A stretch of 64,000 bases of DNA from Punctularia strigosozonata HHB-11173 SS5. Lineage: Eukaryota; Basidiomycota; Agaricomycetes; Corticiales; Punctulariaceae. Numbering within the stretch: the first letter of the stretch is position 1; each line of letters begins with the position of its first letter. Below, piece by piece: positions 12,436 through 21,971 of this stretch. The translations under genes were made by a program, and so were the position numbers. Below the pieces are notes generated by a model. The model searched no databases and was not told the DNA's origin. It was given only the letters and a program-made list of their open reading frames with translations. The DNA lies in NCBI RefSeq assembly GCF_000264995.1, contig NW_006767434.1:2320004-2384003 (forward strand), read 5' to 3'.

Positions 12436-13128
12436 CCAGAGGTGGGATATCTAGGCGGGCGGCAGTAACGAAACCAGAAACGGTGAACACCGCCTTCAGT
12501 TGTCGTGCCACGTCCGGACCGCAGCGGCGCCGCGCGCCACCGCGCGCGGCCTATGTAGGTACATAGCTTTTAGATCTCAACTCTCTCAACGCTCTTCGGA
12601 TGACAGGTAAGGTTGCCGTGCAGTGACTTCGAAAGAGACACGCGAGTCACGCAAGATGGCTCGACGTAGGCTGAGCGTTCGGTGCTCGCTTCCCTTCCTT
12701 TGCTGCCCCACAACGCCGGACCTGGGAACTGATTTTAACTTGTCCTCTGGAGATGCAAACGTCCCGGTTTGGTGACAGAATCAGCCTTCATGACACGTAT
12801 GCTCAGCACCTCCTACGAGCATCGCAATGCCGTTCTCACCGGCTTCAATCATCAACTGATGGTGCTTTGGATGCAAGACTGAGTTCTATGATATGGATCG
12901 GATATATCTCTTCCTTTATCCCACAATCCTCTGCGGAACTGTGTCGCAACACCCGCCCATGGACAATGCATAATTGGGTCCAACGCAGCCGCGCTACATA
13001 TGTGAATCTGTAACCAATTCGGAAGAATATCATCACCCGCTTGTGATCTAGGAAGGGATCCATGGAGAGCGCATAAAACAGGGACGCTGGATACCCAGCG
13101 TGTATGCTCGGATATCCCACCCTTAGAC
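12436..13128. other. Divergent intergenic region
   Basis: Shared upstream region of the K+ channel gene (-) and the seven-helix protein gene (+), 693 bp. It contains a GC-rich inverted repeat described separately. No gene is supported here. Confidence 0.45.
12529..12550. repeat. GC-rich perfect inverted repeat (hairpin)
   Basis: Eight-base arms GCCGCGCG and CGCGCGGC flank a 6-base loop. It sits about 95 bp upstream of the K+ channel start codon, so it may lie in the 5' leader and fold in RNA, or it may simply be a GC-rich promoter element. Confidence 0.6.
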
Positions 13129-14710
13129 ATGACGCCAATAAGCGTTGACGACGCCGAGCTCGCAGGATTTTTTGGCGAGACGGCCCTGTATGGTGAGCGC
13201 CACGTCATCCTCCGTTCTGCCTGGCTGATCACAAAACCAGGTATTTCAACAACATTCCTTGTTGCAAGCTTGATGCTGCTCCTGCGCGAGCGCAGGCCTG
13301 GGAGCCATAGTATAAGCCAGGTCACACTGAGGTCGTTGCTGGCGGCAAATTGCTTTCTGTTGCTATCGACGACCGCGGTACGTGCCGTCCCTGTTGCACC
13401 GGTCGCGCACTCTGTTCAATCTAGGTGATTTTCCCAGGTCTGGTGTAGCGATATATCGCGAATGTGGGACGGTTGGGTGCTCACGAAGGGCATCCCGGAA
13501 GGATCTCTCCGATTCTTTGCGAAAGTATCCGAACCACGGAATGTTGCAAGAACAGCTATACTTGTTATCGAAGCTGTCGTTCTGGATGCAACACTTGTTT
13601 GTTTTCCCTCGCCACTTCTTCGTAGGCAAAGGCTAACCATGCAAAAGGTGTATCGAGTCTATGTTATTTGGTCACAAAAATGGCTTCCTACCTTGATCCC
13701 CGCCCTAACAACCTTCGCAACGCTTGGTATGATTGATTGCCCGTTGTAAAGGATGTCATATAAACCCAGGCTCACGTTTACCCCTAGTTTCAGGCATGGC
13801 GACGGCTCGAGCACTATCTCAGGTCAAATTTGGGGAGGATATCTTCAACTCTTCAACGGGAAGGTATGCAGCCGTACGGAATTGTCTAGACAACGATCTA
13901 AGATGATGTTCTAGCTGGATTGCCAGCACGTACTCTCTCACTCTGAGGTGTGTGTCCCACTGTATAATTGGCTACCTGTACACTGATCAGTTGTCTAGTA
14001 CGAACATCATCGCCATCGGTACGGACTTGGGGAAATTCGCTATTCCAATGCTCGATTCTGGCTTTGTTTCAGCCTTGGTTTCGTACAAAATAATCATGCG
14101 GGATCGGGCTATGCAGCAATTCTCGGCAGGACGATTATCGGTCAGTTTTTGTCCAGTTGGTACGCTCATCAATCTGACTCACCTCCGTTGCCCGTTTCAG
14201 CCTCTCCTGCTCGTAATTGTCGAAAGTGCTGCGCTTACGAGGTACGCTTGCCTGCCGACTATCCGTCGCCAGTGATACTGATCTATTCTACAGTATATTG
14301 AACCTCATCACATTGGTCACTTATGAGATCAAATCTAACGTGCAACTCATTTCAGCTGCGATGGTTAGTTCTTCCGTTCCCGCCGCGGTGGCATTTTTCC
14401 TGATAGTTTGGGGATATAGACAGGTCCGATGATTGTGAGTTTCTTCTCGCACATTCCGCTATCCGTACAGACTCTCACGAATGTATAGGGTATATCTTTC
14501 GGATTGATCATAGTCAGAGTCCGTCTGGGCGTTGTAAAACGCAAGCCATCGGTATCCACTCACTCTGGCACACAAAACTCGCTCAACAGCGTATCCAAGA
14601 GCAGCCGTGCAATGGAGGTCCAAATCATCAAAGAAACGCAGTTCGATTCTACTGGAAACGAAACCCGTTACTGGCGAACACCGCATTCTGCTGCCTTCAA
14701 AGACGTGTGA
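13129..14710 (+). CDS. Seven-helix integral membrane protein, basidiomycete family
   Basis: Eleven exons fit in phase: 13129-13377, 13438-13596, 13648-13726, 13794-13863, 13915-13947, 13999-14018, 14073-14140, 14201-14241, 14294-14367, 14424-14434 and 14489-14710; 341 aa. About seven hydrophobic segments are seen, e.g. FLVASLMLLL, TAILVIEAVVLDATL, WLPTLIPALTTFATLG, LLLVIVESAAL and PMIGISFGLIIVRV. The block VYRVYVIWSQK after the third helix and the last-helix motif are typical of a large Agaricomycete family of seven-helix proteins with no assigned role. The C-terminal cytosolic tail is Ser/Thr-rich. Exon 9's donor (GTTCTT) is weak, so the join near 14367 is the least certain. I cannot say whether it is a receptor. 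Confidence 0.7.
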
Positions 14711-14807
14711 ACGTCATAGAGTAGGAATGTACGAGTAATTGTCGCTTCGCTCCTGAATCTTTGGGACCAGCGCTATGACATGGATCGAGGGCCTTAGCCC
14801 GTGGTAG

Positions 14808-14818
14808 GATGATGATGA

Positions 14819-14850
<32 letters not shown>
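14808..14850. repeat. Microsatellite (GAT)4-(AT)15
   Basis: Four GAT units run into fifteen AT units at 14821-14850, between the 3' ends of the seven-helix and GNAT genes. Likely variable in length between strains. Confidence 0.95.
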
Positions 14851-14852
<2 letters not shown>

Positions 14853-14889
14853 TGAGTGGGGGAGTATGAAGTGCATTTTCCTGGCGGTA

Positions 14890-15517
14890 TCAGGGAGCGA
14901 CCCTCCGCGATAACGTGCGCGTTTGATCCTGGCGTGCTTTCCACTCGCGTTCCAAGAGACCCATCGAGATCAGATCATGCCATTCACCATCCAACCACCG
15001 CGCCTCTCGAATCCTACCTTCCTCAACGAATCCGCTGGTTTATACCATCAACGTCGTCTATTTTTGTGACCAAGTTGACCGCCTACAGTTTCTTGTAGAG
15101 CGCTATCGCTCCGACATTGATGTCTAGTACCTGGAGACCGATTCGATGCAACCCCAGCTGACGGAAGCCCCAGTCAACGATCCAGCCCGTCACTTCTGTC
15201 CCATATCCCTTTCCCCAGTATTCCGGCATGAGCGCGACCGCGAAGCTAGCGCTGCGACTGCTCGCAGTAGTGGTATGCAAGGTTGTATACCCCACGAAGT
15301 CGTCTGACCCGCGCGGAGTGATGATGACGTAGCAAAGTGCATCCTCGGCTTGTTTCTTGAACTGTTCTTTCGCCTTCGGAGCCTGCGGCGCGAAGTAGTC
15401 CGTGGGCCATCCCGTACGCGCAACGGCTTGTATGTTCCAAAGGTGAAGGATAAGATCTGTGTCACCGTCCTGAAAAGCTCTGAGTGTGAGATGCTCGGTT
15501 TGTGCGAACGTTGTCAT
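14890..15517 (-). CDS. GNAT-family N-acetyltransferase, copy 1
   Basis: Two exons on the minus strand, 15087-15517 and 14890-15034, with a 52 bp intron; 191 aa. It has the RimJ/RimL-like GNAT layout: beta-1 LTLRAFQDGDTDLIL, substrate-side SDDFVGYTTLHT, the acetyl-CoA loop (motif A) YWGKGYGTEV, then LGLHRIGLQVLDINVGAIALYKKLGFVEEGRIREA, which is the classic ending (quoted in pieces: HRIGLQVLDINVG, ALYKKLGF, VEEGRIREA). The intron cuts just after YKK, the same place and phase as in the second GNAT at 62631-63265, so the two are paralogues. The acceptor substrate (protein N-terminus, small amine or other) is unknown. Confidence 0.9.
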
Positions 15518-16065
15518 GTTGTGTGGCGAGAGTGTTCGCAGACGAGGCTATCCACAGTGTACTGAAGTAGCTGCGATCGCGACCAGCGACCAGTCGCTGC
15601 GCCGCGGTCGCCTGCCGTCTTTGCGCAGCCTGCGCCGTCATTGCGGCTTCGGCTTGATGTGGTCAGCTCAACCCAGCGCATCAGAGCCTAATAATATTGG
15701 CCTTGATGAGAACTGTAAGCAACGATTGGTACTGCACGGACTAGGTGGGTGCTGGTGGCATACATGGTGCCGATGCTGTTTGCGTCGTTGCATGTTGTAG
15801 GTAGGAAACGATGAACTCAGTCAGAACGCCGCGCCGAGTGTGATCTCTATCAATGGTTACGTCAGTATAGCGACTCCGGTCATGCACTAGCGGTTGGGCT
15901 TTCTTCGTAAGTATATACAGGTTATGATGGAAGTATCGGGGTAACGCTCGATGTTTGTAACATGCTTGCAGATGCGCGTGTGTGATGCATCTTTAGATCG
16001 CCTTGCGCTCAATCGAACTTTGGCCTGTCACACCTTCCGCCCCCTACATACGTTTTCGACTAATC
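15518..16065. other. Divergent intergenic region
   Basis: About 550 bp between the divergent starts of the GNAT and the second GST. GC-rich near the GNAT, with a run of GCGACCAGCGACC-like short repeats around 15575-15600. Presumed promoters; no gene seen. Confidence 0.4.
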
Positions 16066-16900
16066 ATGACCACCGAGATCATATTTTACGATATCGTCGC
16101 CCAGAAAACGAAAGCAGAGGAACGAGCCTGGTGTCCGAATGCATGGGTGACGAGGTTCGAGGAGCTGCGAGCCTTATCCAGCGCTGAACTGATGGCGGTG
16201 TCGGTGCAGATTGACCCTTGGGTTCAAAGGTCTCCCGTTCAAGACCGTATGGGTCGAGTACCCTGACATCGCGGACCTCTGCAAGAAGATTGGCGCTGCC
16301 CCAACGGGAACCAGGGATGGTTTGCCCTTGTATACCCTGCCCGTGATACAAGATCCATCCACAGGGAAAGTCATATCGGACACGTTCGCCATCGCTGAGT
16401 ACCTGGACGAAACGTACCCCGACCGTCCGACGCTCATGCCCAAGGGAACGCGAGGCCTGCAGTGGGCGTTCACCTATACGGCCACGCAGATGGCCATCGG
16501 CCCCTATCGGGACAATATGATGCTCGCCGTTTACAAGCAGCTGCGTCCACGCAGTCAGGAGTATTTCCGGGCGACGCGCGAGAAAGCACTTGGGAGTAAG
16601 CTGGAGGAGCTATCGGTGGGCGTGAAACGTGTTGAGAGATGGGCTACCGCCGAGGCCGGATTCGCAAAGCTGTTGAACATCATCAAGAAGAACGGCGAGG
16701 GCAGCCAATATTTCATGGGTGACACTGTCAGCTTCGCGGATTTATTCATCGTGGCGTGGCTGGAATGGGTAAAACAAGCGCTCGGAGGAGAAGAGTGGGA
16801 GTTGGTTAGGAAGTGGAACGGAGGTTTTTGGGGTCAGTTCGTTGACTCTATACACTCGAAGTACGCCTTCTTTGACGAAGGAGTAGAGTACCAACCATGA
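16066..16900 (+). CDS. Etherase-like (GTE-type) glutathione S-transferase, copy 2
   Basis: Two exons, 16066-16154 and 16210-16900, with a 55 bp intron; 259 aa. N-terminus MTTEIIFYDIVAQKTKAEER, then GLPFKTVWVEYPDIADLCK, YTLPVIQDPSTG and FAIAEYLDETYP in the thioredoxin-like half; the C-terminal half has GDTVSFADLFIVAWLEWV. Exon 1 is 89 nt, as in the copy at 138-946, and the intron falls in the same Arg codon. Compared with copy 1 it has an extra segment (EKALGSKLEELSVGVKRVE) in the helical domain. The pair lies 15 kb apart with unrelated genes between, so duplication was followed by rearrangement or insertion. Function is likely glutathione conjugation of aromatic compounds in the cytosol. Confidence 0.9.
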
Positions 16901-17479
16901 ATACGCCTGTGCCATGAAATGTAGGATCTAAACGCGTTAATCGAGCTCCCTCACAAGGTCTGGTAGCCCTGTTCCGGGCCTGATCTACTGACTGGAACTC
17001 CCTTGTTCTTCCTCAACTTACTCCAGATGCTATTGCCGACGTCATCAAAACAGCCATCCATGGGGATCCGCAAGAAACTCGCTTATAATTATCAGGGTCG
17101 ACTGCCACGCGTGGCCTGTGCGCTGATGACGATGACTACCAGTGGCTCGGGGCGCGCCGACACAACCTTGGAGCTCCATTCGCTCCATTGTTCAAGCAGG
17201 GCATTAACCGAGGCCCTTCCATAACCCCGGCCGTATACTCACGGTCTGCGACGCCATGGATTAGCGACTCTCTCGGGGCGAGGTCGTGGACTACACCATA
17301 TACTTTAACTTACACGGCCTCTCGCCTGCACGTCACCCAGGCCCCAAACCGGTCCCATCCATGTCGCCAAGTACCAGGTCTTAAGATCGCCCGCCTCACG
17401 GATGCGCCGACGTCCCCCCGTAAAAGGATGAATCCCAAAGCGAAGGCTCGTCCTGCACTGAGACAGTGGACCACCCCCA
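16901..17479. other. Intergenic region upstream of the velvet gene
   Basis: About 580 bp, presumed velvet-gene promoter and leader. Open frames overlap the velvet start in the wrong frame and show no family features. Confidence 0.4.
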
Positions 17480-18651
17480 ATGTATACCCCAGCGCCAGTC
17501 AATTCTCATTTTCCCGATCTCCGTGTAGAGCTCCGGGAGATTCAGTCAGCCAATCGGGGCCGGAAGTGAGCACTACAATTCACTTCAGGATGCAGACACC
17601 AACGCGGCGTGTCACAGATTTGGAGTCAAGGACAGGCGGGCCGTAGATCCGGTAAGGAGTTGCATTCCAGAATAGTGTTCTCTATAAATCCGCTCATGCT
17701 CGTACTTACAGCCTCCGGTCGTGCAACTACAGGCATTCAGGACTGTTCATGACGGAATCAATTTCTTCGAGGTTGAAGTAGAGGATTACAGGCACGTTGT
17801 CTCTCCTCCAGCGCAGAATTCTCTGTTTTACACCGTACATTCCAGCGCAGTCGAAGTGTCTGGCCTCATATGTCATCTCGATGTGTTCCCACTTTCATCC
17901 AGTCCTCATCCGACGCCCGCTATATCCGACGGTGGAAGCCTGGCTGCGGCCTCTTACGGACAGGCCCTTTCAACTGTCACTCCGTATCAATTGTCCCAAC
18001 CTGGTTGGCAGACGTATCCTCCGCAGATGGCATCCGAACCGGCACCCGTACCTTTGATCATCTACCGTGCCCAACATCAACCCTACGAAGCGGATCCTGT
18101 CGTTGTGTGGGTGAACGGCACCCCCTTCCGAGAGTCCGAGGCTATCACGTCAGAAGCATTCGTATGTCTCTCTTCATATCCATCGACACTCGACTGATCC
18201 CAATCCGAAGGGCTCCCGAGAAGTCGAGGCAACGAGACTTTGCTACGAAGGCAACCATATCGTGGTTTTTACCTTCTGCGTGCGTGAAGTTTACCCCGAT
18301 GTTGTATATGGGCTAATGCACTGCCCGCAGGACCTTGCATTGAAGCGGGCGGGGTCCTGCTTCTTCAGGTATCGAGCCTTCGACTTGCGGTCGCGCATAT
18401 CGCAGTTGGTTGCCGGGTCAAGTGATGGTCCCATCCCAATGCTAGGAGAATGTTACGCGCAAGCTTCGACAATGATATGGGATACGAAGTCGTTTCCTGG
18501 GCTAGATGTTTCGACGCCCTTGAGCCAGGTGTGTGGTCCGCTAATACAGGATGATCCCCACGTGTTCTGAAATGGTCAGGCCATCTCAAATCAGACTGCG
18601 AGTCAGCGTCCTCGGGTCCGAGTACGAGCGCCCAAAACAAAAGGGGCCTAA
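17480..18651 (+). CDS. Velvet-domain transcription regulator
   Basis: Six exons, 17480-17565, 17618-17651, 17712-18161, 18211-18279, 18331-18528 and 18580-18651; 302 aa with every phase closing. The velvet fold is split: N-terminal part PDLRVELREIQSANRGRKFG and DRRAVDPPPVVQLQAF, a long insert rich in Ser/Pro/Tyr (residues about 90-175), then NHIVVFTFCDLALKRAGSCF, FRYRAFDL, MLGECYAQ and TKSFPGLDVSTPLSQ, which match the C-terminal half of velvet domains. The tail QRPRVRVRAPKTKG is basic, a likely nuclear signal. Velvet proteins dimerise and bind DNA, linking development to secondary metabolism. Which class (VelB, VosA or VelC-like) is unclear; the usual RACGF block is altered to GRKFG. No single open frame reveals this gene; only the spliced product does. 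Confidence 0.85.
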
Positions 18652-19059
18652 GGGTGTCGATAATCCTCCTTCAAGTCCGTTAGGCCTGGTTGTGTGGTGT
18701 GCATTAGCCTTTATTTATATGTATATGCCATCCTCGCGCTTGCGATGATTTTCACGGACATATTGCTTCGCAGATGTCAGAGGGCGATGTCGGCAAACGC
18801 CTTCCAGTATACGCCAGCGCGAATAAGTGCACGGTTACTTACCGACACCAATCCTCAGTGGCTCCTGGCCAGTGGCTGTGCTATCAGTATGAGCTCGCAA
18901 CCGTTCATGTGACCGCCGAGCCCGGCGCTAAATTATAACATGTACTCTACACCGTCTACTTAGTAATTGCGCGTTTCACCCCAACCACCGGCAGCAGATC
19001 AAACGTTCGGAAGTGCCAATTGAACATAGGAAAATTCAGTCTCTTTCAAGATACCCCTC
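18652..19059. other. Intergenic region
   Basis: About 400 bp, AT-richer than its surroundings, holding the velvet 3' UTR and the promoter of the histone-fold gene. No gene seen. Confidence 0.4.
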
Positions 19060-19817
19060 ATGGACACAGACGGCGACCGCAGTGGCTTGGAATCCAGGCC
19101 GGGAGAAGTCACGCAGGATATTACCGTTGAGCATACAGAACCGCCCGAAATCCCGACCATACGCGACCCGACGCGTAAAAAACGCGAGAAGGACACTACA
19201 CAATTGCAGAGGGACCCCGGGAAGAGCTTGTTTCCGGTCGCGCGTGTACAACGCATCTTGAAGGCAGACAAGGTTCGTGCGCATTTGTCGTAAGACTATC
19301 TACGAGCTGAACCGACTTTATGCAGGAACTTCCAATGATTGCAAGGGACGCCGTGTTTCTCATTTCGCTGGCCACGGAGGAGTTCGTCAAGCGACTGAGC
19401 GAAGAGGGGCAGAAGGCTGCCGAACGCAGCCAGCGAACGACAGTGCAGCAGCGCGACATCGGTGCGCCAATATGCGTTTAACGCGTCAATATGTGTGACT
19501 AACCGTGTTTCTGTCAGCCACTGTGGTCCGTAGAGCAGACGAGTTCGTGTTCCTAGAAGGTACGCTGATCATATGCATCAACCAGTGCCTGGCTCGTATT
19601 CATCATCCGTTCAGAAATTATCTCATGGGCGGAGCCAACAGCAGCTCCAGCCCGTCGTAAACCGAAGGCTCTCGAGGAGGGCCCCGCCGGGGAGGGAACC
19701 ATGCTTGACCACTTCGTAAAGCATCCACAAACCACGGCCAATGAAGACGTTCAGAATCAAGATGACGACGTAGTCCTTAACGAAGATGGGACGATGGGCA
19801 TGGCCACCGAAGACTAG
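19060..19817 (+). CDS. DPB3: Histone-fold protein, Dpb3/POLE4-type DNA polymerase epsilon subunit
   Basis: Four exons, 19060-19272, 19326-19461, 19518-19559 and 19615-19817; 197 aa. After an acidic/basic N-tail (about 55 residues) comes a CBF/NF-YC-like histone fold: SLFPVARVQRILKAD, KELPMIARDAVFLISLATEE, FVKRLSEEGQKAAERSQRTT, VQQRDIATVVRRADEFVFLE, and EIISWAEPTA. The C-tail has KPKALEEGP and ends with an acidic stretch. The order and the DEFVFLE ending match fungal Dpb3 and animal POLE4/CHRAC1, which pair with a Dpb4-type partner in polymerase epsilon or a chromatin-remodelling complex in the nucleus. Sequence alone does not decide between the two complexes. Confidence 0.85.
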
Positions 19818-19967
19818 TCATTATGGAGCACCTTGCAACGTGCTACGTATTATCGCTTGAATGCGGGTTGTCTACACTACCTCATTAGTGCCGCCCATCT
19901 TCCGCCTGGTCGCCCTTGCACGCCGTCCCAGGGATCAACTGCTGCTACCTCGGTCCTACATGCACAT

Positions 19968-20700
19968 TCATAACTTGCTGCGGATCCTCTCCACGAGGCC
20001 TTCAGCCTCTTCCTCGTCGAGCTCTTCACGCGCTTCAAACTCCCTCTGATGCATCTCTTGATGTGATAGACGTTGCTCCAGCCGCCCCGTTCTCCTCGCT
20101 TCCCTTGATATCGGCGAGATTTTCGACGAGGACTGGAACGTCGGTGCTGGCACAATGTGGTAATGGACCTAGCCAATAGTCAAAAAAGGGATAATTGGAA
20201 CAGACCGAAGTGCCCACATGTGGTACAGCTTGCGCGTATTCCTGATTGCAAACGACGTTAAGAGCGGTGTTCTCCATGGCTAAAGCATCGCGCGTCCGCT
20301 ATCAGTCACCGCATATCAAACACGTGTTGGCCTGGTGCGCAAAACATCAACAAGCTGCCAAGTCACAATAAATGCTCCACCCCGCGACTCACTTACCCTC
20401 CGTCAAGGCCTTGGCCACCCGTGTAACGGCTTCGCCTACGGCGCCCGCATACTCGACCGGCAGTTCGCTCAGACGCGACACGTGTGTCTTGGGTATCACC
20501 AACGTGTGCCCCGGGCGCAGAGGGAGGATATCGAGGACAGCTATGACCAGATCTGTCTCGTACACTCGGTACGCGGGCAGATCGCCCGCAATGATGCGGC
20601 AGAACGGGCAGTTGTCGGAGTGCGGTTCGGCGGTGAGGGAGGGCTGCCAGCTATCGGGGACATCGCGGTCTTGGTGTGCCGCGATGATGAAGGAGGTCAT
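19968..20700 (-). CDS. HIT-family nucleotide hydrolase
   Basis: Three exons on the minus strand: 20397-20700, 20218-20279 and 19968-20168; 188 aa. Motifs in order: zinc-like [38 protein letters not shown], then the catalytic histidine triad [10 protein letters not shown] formed across an exon junction (PH|VHYH). The C-terminal helix is rich in Glu, Arg and Gln ([20 protein letters not shown]). HIT proteins hydrolyse nucleoside phosphoramidates or dinucleoside polyphosphates. The start is ATG at 20700 ([13 protein letters not shown]). The gene ends 150 bp from the convergent histone-fold gene. Confidence 0.92.
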
Positions 20701-20929
20701 TGTCGAGTACAAATAACAATAGGGAGCGGACCTCCGGGTATGTGCTACCGGGGCGGGGGATTTAAGTACATGGACACACGTGATCGGCGAGTGGAAATGA
20801 AGCCCGAGGCGATCGCACCGCGCCCCTTCTTACGTTCACTAAAATTAATGGGTTATTTCCTTCGGCTTGGCTGCAAACAAGCATTACAGCGGTGCAAACG
20901 TGTCATTTGGCTTTGGACTTGATCGCAGT

Positions 20930-21440
20930 GCCATCGTTCGCACTCCGGAATCGTACTGAAGTCCCGATAGCAAAGCCGTGGTCGCAATACATCGTCGACT
21001 CCTTCACGTCTGCTTATCAACCACAATTTGCCTGCGATGCACACCCTACCAAGGTTTATACCAGGCCGCTCTACTATCTATTCGGTCTAGAGGGCCCGTT
21101 CGAGATTTCCAACCAGTTCGACGCCCCAGAAAATCCTCAAGGTACGATGGATGTCGTTGCCTCGTTCACCGTCGAACTCGGCAAGCACCCCGTGTCTTTA
21201 TAGAGGTCAAGCCTCCCGTCAGCTTCCCAGTCGATTTGAAACGAAAGCAAATGGGTGAGCAGTGAGATCGCTTCCGGGACATTCGCTGCCCATCTCCCTG
21301 CTATCAACGCATTCGGCACCCGCTTGGCCTAGACTATACATACCGTCGCCAACAATAGCGTGGATCCTCGCACTACACTCGCCGACCTCTACGCTCTCAA
21401 TGATTTAGCTCCGGCCGATTGATGGGGCTGCGACTTGCGA
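20930..21440 (+). pseudogene. Decayed gene of a basidiomycete hypothetical-protein family
   Basis: Fragments in shifting frames: YIVDSFTSAYQPQFACD, DVVASFTVELGKHPV, then after a frame change IEVKPPVSFP, DRFRDIR, INAFGTRLA (followed by a stop), TLADLYALNDLAPAD and a final WGCDL. Together they recall an uncharacterised Agaricomycete family in which a xEVKPP block is followed by QMRxRF and a GxSAFGTR block; the xEVK pattern is reminiscent of PD-(D/E)XK nucleases, but that is only a resemblance. At least one frameshift and two stops make this a host gene relic. The remaining space 20701-21971 shows nothing else. Confidence 0.45.
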
Positions 21441-21971
21441 CTTGCCTGAGGTGGTCAGCACTGTCCAACCAGATTGCTCGGGGCGTTAAGGCAATGCGCA
21501 AAGCGTTGGTCAATCGAATCACAAGGGAGATGTTTTTATGCTGTACATGAACGGTTTGAGGTTTCCCCCCTTCGGGTATGCAACAGCATTTCGCACTAGC
21601 GTACTCTCATGTTTGCAGCCGAATTTCTGGAGCGCCAACATGCGCTTTATTGCCTGCGAACTCAGGTAGCCTACTTGTAAGTACGGTGACTACCTCTTCA
21701 ACGTGTAACGTCGGAAATTGGGACGACGTGCTATGGCGAACTTGGGGGGATTGGGGGCGAGATGATGGGGGGGTGGGGGTGCATGACTGGATAACATGAC
21801 TTTGTATCAACCAAAACAAGAACACGGATAGGGGAATGACAAAGATACTCCAGGGGAAGGGGAAATAGACTAGTGCGAACACAACATAGATAAGGGAGTA
21901 TCTGAGTATTCAAAACTCATGGTGTCATAAGAAACGGATATATGAAATCGAATGAACGGCCGCCTATGTGC

